Program-made: the position numbers and the translations under genes | The notes under the pieces: model-generated | What the model saw: only the letters and a program-made list of their open reading frames with translations | Databases searched by the model: none | Told to the model about the DNA's origin: nothing | In this document: positions 1 to 12,114 of the stretch, one piece after another | Numbering within the stretch: position 1 is the stretch's first letter | Layout: each line of letters starts with the position of its first letter | NCBI GenBank assembly: GCA_035610365.1 | Contig: CM069435.1 | Location: 8,086,001-8,150,000 of the forward strand | DNA: 64,000 nucleotides | Direction of reading: 5' to 3' | From: Aquatica leii | Lineage: Eukaryota; Arthropoda; Insecta; Coleoptera; Lampyridae

Positions 1-119
1 TAATCGCCAAGGTATGGACGTGATTAAGATAACTCGTATTCCAAACGGTAAAAGCAAGGTACAAAATGGATGTGTGACAGCGATATACTGTTTCTCCCCA
101 CTCATAAAGAAAATCAGTA

Positions 120-720
120 GTGTACTTAGACAGTGCAGCCGTTAATTTTAATTTAAAATAAATCTTTTTGATGAATACACAATAAGGACACGCAATAAAT
201 TCCTCACAAGTTCTGCTTTCAATTGCCTTACAATAGAAGAGATTACGGAAAACCTATCATTGTACTCCTTCGAAAAGACAAGTTTAGATATTCCTGAGGA
301 TTTAAGATTAGCAGACGATAACAAGTCTTTATGTATTGATTTGCTAAGAGGAGCAAGCCACTTCTATAATTTTCTATGCATTGGTCAAAGATCCTTGGGA
401 AATTAAAGCCCACCTTGCAGAAAACCCTACTGGGTTGGGTTGTATCTGGTAGTGACAATCCTCAAAATGTCGTTTACTCACACTTGGTTACTCATAATTC
501 TTTTTAGTTAAATGAAAACTTAGTTCCGCAAAGCTCAATGTCATCACTTTCTCGGCAAGAGAAATTCTGTGAAAATCATTTGGCACAGATCATCTCTCGA
601 ACGGCTTCTGGTCCATTTGTAGTTTCAATTCCCTTCAATACAAAACTTGCCTTGTTACGGCTATTAAGAGATTATATAACCTTGAAAACAAATTACTAAA
701 AACGCCCGAATTATATAAAC
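120..720 (+). pseudogene. BEL/Pao retrotransposon pol relic (protease to start of reverse transcriptase)
   Basis: Conceptual translation in shifting + frames gives retropepsin-to-RT linker sequence typical of BEL/Pao pol. One part reads LRLADDNKSLCIDLLRGASHF. It is followed by a GQ-rich segment ending in a GWVVSG-like motif, then EKFCENHLAQIISR and GPFVVSIPFNTK, which resembles the ENHF...GRFVVxLPF start of BEL/Pao RT. Several frameshifts and stops interrupt it, so it is dead. The integrase end of the same kind of element lies at 7,757-8,605. Other elements therefore probably inserted between the two halves, with RT and RNase H lost. The family assignment comes from motif memory and was not searched. 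Confidence 0.6.
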
Positions 721-839
721 ATAGAGTGTCTCCAAATTAACGCAAGATTTGACCTAAATAGAAAACAAAGGTTTTTGTCTTTAGATTGTTATTTTATTAT
801 TGAATCATAAAGTAAATAGGATAGGGTTATTTATGAAAT

Positions 840-1370
840 AACACATACGCATTCTTTTGACGAAATTTTCTATGACCATTTTGCATTTTGCTGAATTTCG
901 TTGATGCAGCGTTTAATTTTCTTTTGTAACGCACGGGTGATTGTGTGCTTATTGACATAGACCGTTGACTTCCAATAACCCCATAAAAAAATCTAATGGT
1001 GATAAATCATACCTTCTAGGGGGCTTTTTCTGATTACCGAAACCAGAGAGAGAGTACACGATTAAGAAATCGACAGAAAGAACTGTGTTATCATGTCGCG
1101 ATATCGAGCACCAGTAACAGTCACTACTTGACTAGCATTACTTTCAAAAGTATGCTCCAATAATGCTGGAGGCATTTTGTTTTTCGACAATCACATGTGG
1201 GTTCTCCGAACTCCAAACACGGCAATTTTGACGATTAACAAAGCCATCAATGTGAAAATGTGCTTCATCGCTTATGATAACTTAGCTCGAAAAATCAGCA
1301 TCCATTTGCTGATGTTGAATAATCCATTAACAAACTCTCTGCGCTGTGCATGGTCATAAGGTTTCAGTTG
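840..1370 (-). pseudogene. mariner/Tc1-like DDE transposase relic
   Basis: The reverse strand encodes pieces of an IS630/mariner-type transposase. There is a block around the second catalytic Asp ([16 protein letters not shown], then RVWSSENPH). Further on is the C-terminal block DLSPLDFFLWGYWKSTVYV, which matches the SPDLxPxDFFLWG signature of the DDE_3 fold. Stop codons and frameshifts separate the blocks and the N-terminal DNA-binding region is missing. No inverted terminal repeat or TA duplication could be placed. It sits between the BEL/Pao relic and an R1-like element. Confidence 0.65.
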
Positions 1371-1384
1371 ATGGGTTAATTGAA

Positions 1385-2385
1385 TTTTGTAAGTATAGAT
1401 ACAGTTTTGGACGGACTAAATGCCGTCCCGATTATTATAGTAGGAGATTTCAATGCAAAAGGAGAACTTCGTGAGCGAAAGTGACCTATGTGTTGCAAAT
1501 AAGCCTGATTAACCATTCACCTTTGCTAGTCACCAAAGTAATTCAAATATCGACGTTACATTAGCATCACAAATTTTAGCTAGAAAAATTTTTAACTGGA
1601 AAGTTATTCCAGAGGTTTTGATTTAACCGTTAAAAATCCTCCATCGGTTCCGATCCCTAAGCGTATCCTCGATGTCAAACGCATAGGTCCTATCAAGCTG
1701 AACACAGCTGTCAACGCCCTACTTCCTGCTTATCTTCCACGTGGAGCTAAGTGTCACGATCCTAATTCTATAGACGTCTCCATTGATAAGCTGAGCAGGC
1801 TGATCCTCGAATCTAGCCAAAATGTCTTAAACCGAGTTCGCTCAAATTCTAGAGTTGATGGTCGAGTCAAAAGCTAGATAGATTAAAGCAAGTCGTACGT
1901 TGCTTAAGAAAGCATACTCAAAAAGCCCCAGCAGAGATAAAAACTCAATGGATAAATTCGTACAAGGCCGCGCTTCACCGATATGAACTGGCAGTGAAAA
2001 ACGCTAAATTTAGCTTATGGCAAAGGTTTGTAGAGAGAAGTTTAGCAGCGAATCCCTGAGGATTACTTTATAAAATATCTTTACAAAAGCTCAATTTTAT
2101 CCAATCATGCTTCAACGTCGGTGACGGTGACAGATACACTCTCACAGAGCTGAACACAATCCAGTCAATAGTTAGTTTCTTGTTCGCAGACGACAATCCA
2201 ACGAACGACGATCCTTACCAAGCCCGAATTAGATCTAGATCTTTTGCAAATATTGAGTCCCGACATAACTGGCTGGTTACAAAAGAAGATAGCGTCAGTG
2301 GTTAGTAGAATTCCTAAGAATAAAGCTCCCGAACCCGACGGAATACACTGTAACGTACTAACGATAACCCACCAAATCAGGTAAA
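1385..2385 (+). pseudogene. R1-like non-LTR retrotransposon, 5' part (endonuclease and start of RT)
   Basis: Frames encode an APE-type endonuclease segment (VPIIIVGDFNAK, then SNIDVTLAS) and the linker before the reverse transcriptase (FVERSLAANP, stop, GLLYKI). The first RT block is NKAPEPDGIHCNVL, the NKAPGPDGI motif of R1/I-type elements. Multiple frameshifts and stops are present. The element resumes at about 6,350 with the next RT block, so the gypsy element at 2,390-6,345 interrupts it. A second copy of the same family lies at 58.4-61.0 kb. Confidence 0.75.
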
Positions 2386-2395
2386 ATGCCGAAAC

Positions 2396-3844
2396 TTGCT
2401 CTTCAGTAAGGTAAGACCTGACGTTTTTCGCGTACTAGTTGATCATTTCCGCCCAGAAGAGGTTACAACGAAAACATTTACCGATATTGAAAGTGTATTG
2501 GACAAATGCTACGAAAAAAAAACATATATTCTATCAGAAAGAGTCAATTTTGGGTTACGCTATAGAAAAGACAATGAAGCGCAATTTGTTACCGAGTTAC
2601 GTAGTTTGGCGGGAAAGTGTGATTTCGGAAACGGGTTGATGGAACGACTTTGTGATCAATTAGTCATCGGGATAAGAAACGTAGCTTGGCAACAAGAACT
2701 TATCCGATTACATCCTAACAATACCGCGACATTGGAGGACATCAAAAGTAAGCTAGGTAATTTAGCGAGTGAGCAAAACGTATCTAGAAACATAAACCGC
2801 GTACTTAGCAAAAACAAAAGTGCTAATAAAGGACGTTTCGAACGAAATAAACGGGACATTAGAAAGCGATCAAACAAATTAATTTTGAATGCGGAAACCG
2901 ATTGCCTAATGTGCGGTAATCAGAGACACCAACGAAAGGAACAATGTCCGGCAAACGGAAAAAAATGTGTTTCGTGCGGTGGACTAAACCATTTCGTGAA
3001 AGCGTGTATAAAAAACGGTCATGCAGAAGTGAAAACAGTAAACAGTAAACTCCTTAACAAAAATAATACACGTCACGCTCGTGAAACCGACGATAGCAAT
3101 CAACTAGGTAGCGATTCAGAAAGTGATACCCCCAGAAATACTTTTATTATCCGGCACGTGCATAACGCACAAAAAGTTGATGTTAACAGTAACCCTCAAC
3201 GACCTCGAATTGGAAATGTTGTACGATCCAGGAGCAGCATTTTCAGTAATAGGAAAAAATTATGGCAACGGATTGGGAGCCCAAAATTAAGTAAAACAGA
3301 AAGCTTAATGGGTTATATGGACCCTGTAATCAAAACACTTGGGAAAACAAAGGTATCAGTAACAGCTTTCGATAGTACAATGAACTTGCCGATTTGTGTG
3401 ACTTTGTCAGACGATATACCATTATTCGGACTTGATTGGTGCTTAAAATTCAAGGTACCACTTCCACCAGGGGCAAAATTATGCCAAGTAACAAATGCAT
3501 CAACAGAAGGAAAGGTAAACGAGAGAAACCACAAAACAACATCAGACCAAACGATTAACTTTTTACAAGTGTCAAACTTATTGGAGGCACATAAAGAACT
3601 TTTCAGTGGAAAAATTGGGGCAATTAACGGATCCCTAATCAAGATCCACATGAAACCAAACGCAGTACCGAAAACATTTCGGCCTACACCAGTACCTACC
3701 GCTTTGCAAGAAAACGTAACGGCCGATTTGGATAGATTGGTTGAAGAAGGCGTATTAGAAGCGGTCAACATGGTGGACGATCGAATGGGCAACACCGATC
3801 GTGCTGGCGGTCAAGTCAAACGGAGGCATAAGAATTTGTGGTGA
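2396..3844 (+). pseudogene. gypsy-A gag-protease and start of RT
   Basis: This is a 482-codon open frame. Residues 1-150 are a retrotransposon gag/capsid region (ILSERVNFGLRYRKDNEAQF). Residues about 170-205 carry two knuckle-like Cys clusters (CLMCGNQRHQRKEQC and CVSCGGLNHFVKAC). The aspartic protease region follows but its DSG/DTG is not clear, and DIPLFGLDWCLKF matches the region after the protease. The RT begins near residue 430 (HMKPNAVPKTFRPTPVP) and the frame is lost just after VEEGVLEAV, where the next frame takes over at about 3,795. The family is K02A2.6-type gypsy by general resemblance. The start is arbitrary because the true 5' end is missing. Confidence 0.75.
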
Positions 3845-4940
3845 TTTTTCAGTTACCATAAATCCATGCGTAACAAAAGACGACTACCCGTTACTACGGT
3901 TCGAAGACATCATGGCCAAGTTAAATGGAGGAAGATATTTCTCAAAACTGGACCTGAAGGATGCCTATCTACAATTACAAGTACATCCCGATTCAAGATA
4001 ATATCTGGTCATACCAACTCACCGAGGTTATTATCAATACAAGAGGGTACCATTTGGAGGGAACTTTGCGCCGTCTTGTTTCCAACGAATAAGGGATCAG
4101 CTACCCTCTGAAATCGAGGAAACAATTTGCTACCTAGACGATATCCTGGTAACAGCAAAAACAGAAGAATTACATTTGACACGACTGGAACAAGTGTTAA
4201 CTAGATTACAAACAGCAGGACTGCGAACACAAAAGACAAAGTGTAAGTGGTTACAGAAAAACATTTCCTCTTTAGGTCATGTGATCGACACAGAGGGTTT
4301 ACACCCAAATGACGCACATTTACAAGCGATTTGTGAAATGCCATCTCCCACAAACACAAAAGAATTGAGGTCTTTCTTAGGCTCAATTACAACCTACAGC
4401 AGATTTATTGAAAATCTACACGTCATTTGCATTCCCTTATACAATCATTTAAAGAAAGAAAATATTTTCATTTGGACGAAGGAAGATACCACCATTTTCG
4501 AAAAATTAAAGAAAGTACTAACTTCGAGCGACACTTTGGTGCATTTTAATCCAGACTTACCTATAGTGGTGCAAGCGATGCAAGTGAAAAAAGAACTGGT
4601 GCCGTACTTTTTCATCAGTTTCCAGATGGGAAATTGAAACTTTTGGCTTTTACTTCTAGAACCTTCTCTAAAGTAGAGAAACGTTACGCTACCATTGATA
4701 AAAAGGCTCTCAGGATTGTTTTTGCGGTAAGTCGTTTTCATCATTTTCTGTATGGTCGTCATTTTACGATCCGAACAGATCATAAACCCTTAGAGCGCAT
4801 TTTTAGCAGAAATAGGGAAACGCCCAAGATCGCGAGCAATAGATTGCTGAGATGGGCAATGATATTAAACAGCTACCATTTCCATATTGCGTACCAACCT
4901 GGGAAACAAGCAGCGATGAAATTTTCCAACAGGTAATTAG
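3795..4940 (+). pseudogene. gypsy-A reverse transcriptase and RNase H
   Basis: RT core blocks run across three frames: GIRICGDFSVTINPCV, then KLNGGRYFSKLDLKDAYLQ with the first catalytic Asp. After a frameshift near 4,000 come RVPFGGNFAPSCFQRI and CYLDDILV, the YLDD variant of the YxDD active site. The thumb/connection region (FLGSITTYSRFI) follows. A shift near 4,590 leads to RNase H (KLLAFTSRTFSKVEKRYATIDKKAL, then IRTDHKPLERIF). At least three frame breaks make it non-functional. Confidence 0.85.
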
Positions 4941-5960
4941 ATGTATAACCACATACTGGCCAGAGAAAAACAAGATTCCGGACAACTCAAAACGTATTGT
5001 GAAAAGAGAGATGAACTCTCATATGAAGATAAAATTTTATTATGGAAAGGTAGAATATGCATATCCAAATCTCTGAAGGATAACATATTAAACATGTTAC
5101 ATGATGGATACCCAGGAATAACAGCCATGCAATCTAACGCACGATTACATGTGTTTTGGCCACACATTGACAAAGACATTTTAAACTTTGTTAAGACGTG
5201 CTCAACATGCCAAGAATCAAGACAATCAACCACAAGAATTCCACTCTACCTCTGGAGTCCACCACCGGAACCATGGTCACGCATTCACATTGACTTTGCA
5301 GGGTCTTTTGAAGAAAAAATGTGGTTGATGGTCATCGATGCTTATTCACGCTGGTTGGAAATCTTGTCAATGAAGAGAACCACAGCCGGTAGCATGATTA
5401 ACAATTTAAGAGAAATGTTCTCCAGGCTGGGTTACCCAAAAATTATTGTTTCTGATAATGAGCCACAGTTTATCTCCGAGAAATTCTCGAATTTTTGTAG
5501 AGAGAAGAGAATTACGAATATCCGCTCAACTCCTTACCATACTCAGACCAACGGTCTGGCGGAGAGAGCAGTGAAGACGTTTAAAGAGAGAATGACAGCC
5601 AGCGTGACAAACAAACCCATCAAAGAACGGCTGCAGGATTTCCTTTTCGTTTTTAGGAATACAACACAACGCTCCACCGAAAGAGCACCCAGTGAGGTAC
5701 TGTTCGGAAGACGTCTGAGATCTTTGTTTGATCAATTGAAACCCGACATAGTTAGAAGCATGGATAAGGAACAAACGCGGCAGAAAAACCTTCATGACAG
5801 GGGCGCGCGTTTCAAGAGGTTCAAACAACGTCACCCGGTATGGGTCAACGACCCCACCACAAAGGGCTCATCGCCGAGGGAAATTATCGAACAAACGAGC
5901 CCATACTCCTATTTGGTGGAGGTAGGCGGTTCCACAGAGGAGGAGGAAGAGGAAACATAG
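4941..5960 (+). CDS. gypsy-A integrase (open but in a broken element)
   Basis: This 339-codon frame is uninterrupted. An N-terminal zinc-binding region spans about residues 55-95 (HDGYPGITAMQ, then CSTCQES). The rve catalytic core has D at HIDFAGSF, D at IVSDNEPQF and E in TNGLAERAVKTFK, the D,D-35-E triad. The C-terminal part reads HPVWVNDPTTKGSSPREI, a gypsy-type C-terminal DNA-binding region. The first codons overlap the end of the RNase H region, so the listed ATG is probably internal to a former polyprotein. It would integrate the element's cDNA. Confidence 0.85.
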   Translation: MYNHILAREKQDSGQLKTYCEKRDELSYEDKILLWKGRICISKSLKDNILNMLHDGYPGITAMQSNARLHVFWPHIDKDILNFVKTCSTCQESRQSTTRIPLYLWSPPPEPWSRIHIDFAGSFEEKMWLMVIDAYSRWLEILSMKRTTAGSMINNLREMFSRLGYPKIIVSDNEPQFISEKFSNFCREKRITNIRSTPYHTQTNGLAERAVKTFKERMTASVTNKPIKERLQDFLFVFRNTTQRSTERAPSEVLFGRRLRSLFDQLKPDIVRSMDKEQTRQKNLHDRGARFKRFKQRHPVWVNDPTTKGSSPREIIEQTSPYSYLVEVGGSTEEEEEET

Positions 5961-6201
5961 GGACCAAATGCGTCCACGCATGATTATACAAGAAGAAACC
6001 GAAAAAACGAATCAAGACGAACTGACTCCAACAACTGGAAAATCTATAAATAGTGAACGCAGCTTGACGCATGAGTTGGTCGGGAGCGCTGAAAATAAAA
6101 TACCACCTTCACGAGAACAGCCGGAAGCGCCACGAAGGAATCCGGTCCGTGAAAACAAACCTCCCCTAAGGTATCGCGAATGAGTGCGTGTGGGGGAGGG
6201 A

Positions 6202-6345
6202 TGTGGTATGTTAGGGGACAAATTTTTATGCAGTACCCTGTCTGTCAAACGTTGTAGGATTAAGGAATTCAGTTTTAGGTAGTGTGTAACCAGGTAGGGA
6301 TTAAAGACGGCTATTAAATAAAACGTATTTTTATTTTTGACTACA
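6202..6345 (+). repeat. gypsy-A 3' LTR with preceding polypurine tract
   Basis: A purine-rich tract (GTGGGGGAGGGA) directly precedes TGTGGTATG. The segment ends in GACTACA, giving TG...CA ends over 144 bp, with an AATAAA-like signal near 6,315. Non-LTR element coding sequence resumes just downstream. No second copy is present at the left side, so the LTR call rests on the tract, the TG/CA ends and position. Confidence 0.65.
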
Positions 6346-6349
6346 TAAA

Positions 6350-7745
6350 GGTGCATCAAACCATACCACAGTACAAGATTCCCGCTTTTACGTTCATTGA
6401 CCTATTCAACTCTTGTGTACAATGCGGGTATTTTCCAAATAGTTGGAAAACTGGTAGACTAATAACGATTCTCAAGTCTGGTGAAAGAGATATCTCGAAC
6501 CCCAATTCGTATCGTTCGATTACCCTACTTTCAGAACTAGTTAAATTATTTGAACGAGTGTTGAATTGTTAAAGCCAATACATGAGACACCCCGTTCGTA
6601 AATTAATGACGAAAGTACAAACGAACGTCTCCAAGTACACACTATGCATTTTTATAGACATTTCAGGAGCGTTCAATAACGTATGATGGCCATCAATAAT
6701 TAAAGCTCTCGTCGTTAAGAGAGTGTCTGCAGACGCCGTGCGCGTTATTCGCAGTTATTTATCTAGTCGCATTTTACACAAAACGACTGACGGAAGGATG
6801 CCCACAAGGATCGAACAAGACTTACCCGATAACAGTGACATTTCCGCTTACGTGGGCGATATCATTATCACAGTGTCCACAGACACAAACAGACCTTGAA
6901 GCAAAATCACGACAAAGTCTGGACATTCTAATTCGCTGGGCTGTCAACAATAAATTGACTGTCTCGGCTAAGATGACCAAATACATGGTTTCTGGTTCCT
7001 CCTTAATAATAAATTCCTTACTTTGACTCGGCGGCATTTCAATTCGAAAGGTTTTCCAATTATTTACTTTGGTCTTTTGCTCGATCATAAACTGAGCTTT
7101 GTTGAACACTGTTCCTATGTAGTTGACAAGGGCAAGACTGTCTTGCACTAGTTCATTCAGTCATCCCTATGCTCACATATGGTTCAGACATCTGGTACCA
7201 CAGACAGCGACATACCCACATTGTCAGGAAACTGGCATCCCTACATTTCCTATTCTTTCGTACGATCTTCTAGGCATATCGTACCGTTTCTATCGATTTC
7301 TTATGCGTTGTGGCAAAATATCCCCCTCTGCATCTGCTATTGCAGGAAATATACTGCTCCAAAGTTCTTGCAAGAGTTGGCACGTGCACATTCTTTGATC
7401 TTGAATGAATGGTAGCGGCAGTGTAATACATCCCATAAAGGACGTAACGCCTATTCCTTAATTCCGAATATCCTAAACTGGATCAACAGAGAACAGATTT
7501 AACTACATGTGGCTCTTTTTAGAATATTTTATTTGAGCATTTTTAGTTGACTAACATTTTCAGTTTCTTTTTAGCCGTAGCTAAACTAACTGGCCCCATC
7601 TATTACAACATCGTATCCTTTTCCCGCCTACTTGGTTTTCAGTCTGACATGCGAGGATAAGCTGCAAAGTAGGTGCCACGCGAAACCTCGTGCTTAGGTA
7701 GCACGACCCAGATACACAGCCCATCTAACTCGTCTAACTAAGTAA
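6350..7745 (+). pseudogene. R1-like non-LTR retrotransposon, 3' part (RT to 3' UTR)
   Basis: This continues the element interrupted at about 2,385. RT blocks include CGYFPNSWKTGRLITILKSG and NPNSYRSITLLSELVKLFER. The palm block is FIDISGAFNNV (F-D-x-x-x-A-F), and the YADD site is decayed to AYVGDI. The 3' region (about 7,560-7,740) matches the second copy at 60.9-61.0 kb, including a shared GCGAGGATAAGCTG segment. Many stops are present. The BEL/Pao integrase relic starts immediately after. Confidence 0.75.
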
Positions 7746-7756
7746 TCTTTTCTTCT

Positions 7757-8605
7757 GCCTGCAACGTGTTTTCAAGAAAATGCTCTTGCATTTACTCATG
7801 TCGGCATTGATTACGCCAGACCGATTTTAATAAAAGATCGAAAGCTACATGGGTCTAAGCTAATAAAATCTTATATTTGCCTATTCGTATGCGTTGTCAC
7901 AAAAACAATCCATTTAGAATTGCTAACGTCCTTAACAGCGAAAGTATTCATTTCAGTTCAGAAACGTTTTAATGACCGTAGAAGCAAACCAGCCTCTATT
8001 ATGTCAAACAATGCAACGTGTTTTGTAAAGACATCTAGGGATATTACTACTGCTTATAAGATGATGAATTAAATTAAAAATAAAATTACATCAAGATGGT
8101 ATTTGAGAAAGTAGTGTAAAATCAGTAAAGGTACATTTAAAAGGAGTGCTGCAAAACACTTGTCTTAACTATGGAGACTTTACTGTTGGTTCAGATAGAA
8201 GCGAAGTTGAACTCCCGTTTTTTATCTCCGGTATGTACTGATTCTTCCCAGGTGAACCCTCTTACACCTAGTCATTTTTTAATTGGAAGACCACTGTACG
8301 CATTGCTCACATCAAATTTGAATGACATCCTTATATCAAAGGATGCAGGTTCTAGCGTCAATGAAGCCTACAGGTAGTACGTGAACTTCAAGGTCGTACC
8401 AAGCGGTACAAACATTTACCAAACTTGCTGCAACAAAACGTTTTAGTGTTAATAAAAGAAACCAACTTGCAACCCTAGGGCGCGTAAGTGAGGTGCATAA
8501 ATCCCATGACGATGGTATCCGTACAGTTACAGCACGAGTCGGAAATGGCAACTAACTGAAAACACCAGTTAATAAGGTGTGGGTGCTACCAACCTAGTGA
8601 ACTAT
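7757..8605 (+). pseudogene. BEL/Pao integrase and C-terminal domain relic
   Basis: Frames give FTHVGIDYARPILIKD (integrase core, first Asp region), GSKLIKSYICLFVC and TKTIHLELLTSL. These are followed by IMSNNATCFV (the SDNAT block with Asp changed to Asn), LVQIEAKLNSRFLSP and LTPSHFLIGRPLYAL. The end (GRVSEVHKSHDDGIRTVTARVGNG) is the SH3-like C-terminal region of BEL/Pao integrases. Several frameshifts are present. The 5' half of the same kind of element is at 120-720. A possible LTR start near 8,720 could not be confirmed. Confidence 0.8.
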
Positions 8606-9594
8606 TCAATTACTTTATATATAGAACCTTTTTTGGTGTGTTACTAACATGTAAACCACTTTATATTTTATTTTAGAAATAAGGCAAGAGGTTTACAATC
8701 AAAAGATTTCAAGGCGGCTGGCGTGCTAGCGATTTTTTCCATGTGAACATCAATATTTTTTTTCTAGCGGTCGAAAGTGATGGCTGCATTTTATTATGTG
8801 CAAATAATTATTTCTTTGTGCTATTTTTTTATAATATGATCGGTGTAAATAGTATAAATAGACGTTTCCAAAAATCACAAACTAACTTTTTTTAACTACG
8901 AGATGTAAAACCAATAATCATTACACAACACGGTCTTAGTAAAGTCAGTCTACATAAATTATTGCCTAAGTAAAATTCACTAAACTTTTTTTGTAATGGC
9001 CAACTCTATTGAGATGAGAGGCTTAATTCAGCTTATCATTTTATCAAGTTTTTTCCGAGCAATTGAATCATTAATTGAACGTTTTCAAAGATAATACCGT
9101 AGAAATTTATAATGTTACCCATTTTTAAATATGAAAACGTAAATAATGGATCATATTGTATTCGATCAAAAAATTATATTGATTTGATATCATGTGTAAA
9201 CTGGGATCGTTGGCTGTCAAAGTTTACGTGTAAGTATGACAAACCAGAAATGTAATAACTTCTTTCAATCGGCTTCTAAAGGTACAAAAATACTGGGTAT
9301 TTATGCAAGATGATGAGTCCTTTCATAAAGCAAAAACGATAAGTATCGCTTTTGTTGTGTACAAAAAAAGTAAGAAAAAAATGTAGTAAGTGAAAACTAC
9401 AAATAAAGAAAAAGATCAACAATTGTAATCACACATTTATTTAATATACTTTAATACAGTCTCCACGCTATTCATTGATTATTTTTTGTAATTATTATTA
9501 GAAATTACAAATTATAATACAGCGACATATCGTAAAACAGCTTCTCAAAAAACGAAAATCGCAAAATCAATAAAAAAATTTGTTTGTTATGACC
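8606..9594. other. gene-free AT-rich stretch
   Basis: I see no coding signature, tRNA, or recognisable element. The part near 8,690-8,740 could be the 3' end of the BEL/Pao relic. Confidence 0.5.
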
Positions 9595-9602
9595 CTCTAA
9601 CC

Positions 9603-12106
9603 CAGGGGTTCCCAAAGTTTTTTTTTTCGTGACCCGGTTATTTACTAAATTGATATTTGTGACCCTTTGACTGCTATATATGTATATATATATTAATGTA
9701 AATTGGTAGGATTATGCAGTTTAAATAAAATATATTCATATTTATAATAGTAAAATCAGTTGTAATCGTTTTGGTTACAAAAAATTACAAATTACAAAAA
9801 AAATTTATTAGTTAGAAGTGTGAATCTGTTTCCTGTCAACTAAAATCTTCAAGTTGGCAGGAAATGATGTTAATTTTATTCGTAGGTCCGGTTCGACTTC
9901 TAATCTGGTCCTGTACTTATTTTTTAGGAATAGCAAAGTTGAGAACCCTGTTTCACATTTATAGGTTGTCACAAATGGCATCAAAAATTTAATCGCTTTT
10001 TCTGATATAGTGGGATATTCCTGACGACATGATAGCCAAAATTCTACCAGTGGCTGTCTTAAGAATTTGTCTTTGAGTGATGTGTCACAAGACATTTCAA
10101 TGAGAGACTCAACATCTCCATCTGGCAGTTCTGTCTCAGTCTCTATGTTTACTGTAAATGGGTTCCGCATCCAAGTCTTGGTGCTGCTAATTGGAGGAAA
10201 AAATTCCTTCAGACTGCTTTCGAATCCTAGCAAATGGTCTTTGACAGCAAGTGAGACATCTTCAGGTAATGAACTCATGTTATACTGCTTTTGTACTTCG
10301 GTTAACTGTGTAAAAGCATTGTAATATCCTGCTTCCGCGCGACGTAACCAATAGTTGAGTTTTTTCATGGCAGCTTTCACCTTTTCTTGCACTTTAAATA
10401 CAGTTACGTTGTTGCCTTGTAATGTCAGATTTAACTTATTTAAAAACTCAAAAATATCACAAATGAAAGCCACCTTCACTAACCAATTAACATCACGAAA
10501 GTTGTCTTTGAATGGAAATATTACATCCCTTGATGAGGGTGGATTTTCTTCTAAAAACACCGCAACTTCTTCTTTTAACTCTATGAAGCTTTTCAAAACA
10601 TTTCCTCGCGATAGCCATCGCACCTCACAATGTAAAAGAAGATGTTCGTGTTCACTTCCCATTTCTTTGCACAAATTAGAGAATAATCTCGAGTTTAATG
10701 GACGGGATTTGATGAAATTAATAAATTTTATGCACTCTTGCATTGTTTCTGTTAAAAGCAGTGGCATTTTTTTGCAGCAAGTGCTTCTCTATGGATGCTA
10801 CAATGTACCCATACGCAGTCTGGAGCTACAGCTTTGATTCTAGGAAACAGTCCAGTACGAATGCCTGCCATTGCACGTGCCCCATCGCTACTCAGCCCTA
10901 CACATTTCCTCCATTCAACGCCATTTTTCTTTAAGTAACTGTCAATTAAGTCAAATATTGCCTCAGCTGTTGTTCTTGCTGCTAGAGGTTTACAAAACAA
11001 AAACTCTTCATGAATACTATTTTCAAAATTATATCTTACAAAACACATCAAATTTGCATTATCTGCTAAGTCTGTACTTTTGTCAGCCTGCAGTGGAAAA
11101 ATGTACACTGTTTTAGGTGAGTTACGCCTATTTCTTAAATGTTGTCTGCCATCTCTACGATTCTCCGCTTTACAGTGTTATTTGAAAGAGCCAGCGACTT
11201 TACAAGGGCTTGTTGTTTTTATCACAAATTCGAGAGGCAACTATTTTCATGGCGGGAAGTATTAGTTTCTCTGCAATTGTGTGCGGGTAGCCGGTCTCAG
11301 CAATTAATTTGGATATTTCATAAGAAGCCAGTACAAGATTTTCACTTTGAGCACTACAAGAAAAAATAGAAGACACGTTCTTTTTAGTAACAATGAGTTC
11401 TCGCTTTTTGTTTAAGAAGAAACCTTTTGGTTTATTAACATACTCTGGATGTTTCAGTTCTAAGTGCCTCTTTAACTTCGATGGCTTCATGGACTCATTA
11501 GAAAGCGTCGTATTACAAATAACACACAATGGTTTGTTGTCAATACCATTAATGAAACCAAACTGTATGTAGTCTTCAAAGTATTGTCTGGTCCAAGCCT
11601 CTTTCTTCTTCTTCTTCATGATGGTAAACTGTGGGGCATCGTGCGGGCGTTTGTTGGTACCGCTCCCAGTACTTGAACTTGGCTGCAAATCACTCGACTC
11701 TGTGATTGCGTTATTTGAAGAACTTGCGATCGTACCGTCATCACTCGATTGTTTATTTGCGCTACTCACAGCATTTTGTTTCAACAACCATTTATCCATT
11801 GCGTTATATTAATAAAAACTAATACCAATTACACACACCAGAATTATTGATAAACAATAGATAATAGAACACACGTGATTACTAGTCGCGTCTCGGCTCG
11901 CTACTGAAGTGGACGCGCGCGCGGTCGCAAGGGGGAAGGCGGCGGAGGCGGAAGATGTTCGGGCCGTGCGTAAAGCGTGATGTTGCACGTTGAGCACGCT
12001 TGGTCCTTGGTCGGTTACTCAGAGGTACAGTCAAGCACATCGTGACCCGGTATCATCTACCTCGTGGCCCGGTACCGGGTCGCGACCCATACTTTGGGAA
12101 ACCCTG
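9603..12106 (-). mobile_element. hAT transposon with matching ends and 8-bp target duplication
   Basis: The left end begins CAGGGGTTCCCAAAG. The right end, read inward on the other strand, begins CAGGGTTTCCCAAAG. An 8-bp direct repeat CTCTAACC flanks both sides (9,595-9,602 and 12,107-12,114), which is the hAT hallmark. The body encodes a broken BED-finger transposase on the - strand. Sub-terminal GACCCGG/CCGGGTC motifs recur at both ends (right-end region about 12,045-12,090). Length is 2,504 bp. Confidence 0.92.
9808..11799 (-). pseudogene. hAT transposase (BED finger, ZBED5/SCAND3-like), broken
   Basis: Reading right to left, the start is MDKWLLKQ at 11,799. A BED-type finger follows (CVICNTTLSNESMKPSKLKRHLELKH) and then the region before the RNase H fold. 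After a break near 11,200 a second frame gives ADKSTDLADNANL (first catalytic Asp region) and VGLSSDGARAMAG (second Asp region). After a stop near 10,752 a third frame gives HCEVRWLSRGNVL and the C-terminal dimerisation block with EKAIKFLMPF and CETGFSTL. The pieces cover nearly a full ZBED-type hAT transposase of roughly 650 residues, with at least two frame breaks. Confidence 0.85.
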
Positions 12107-12114
12107 CTCTAACC

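Larger units (their letters stand above)
2390..6345 (+). mobile_element. Ty3/gypsy retrotransposon, 5'-truncated, with 3' LTR (gypsy-A)
   Basis: The order is gag with zinc knuckles, protease, RT, RNase H, integrase, a purine tract (GGGGGAGGGA) and a terminal TG...CA segment. This is Ty3/gypsy organisation. No 5' LTR or gag start is visible at the left edge, where non-LTR element sequence ends at about 2,385. The copy is therefore 5'-deleted. RT and gag-pro contain frameshifts. It lies inside the R1-like element, whose RT reading continues at 6,350. Confidence 0.85.

Noticed and set aside
3313-3795. 160-codon - strand ORF
   Set aside because: Antisense shadow of gypsy-A gag-pro.
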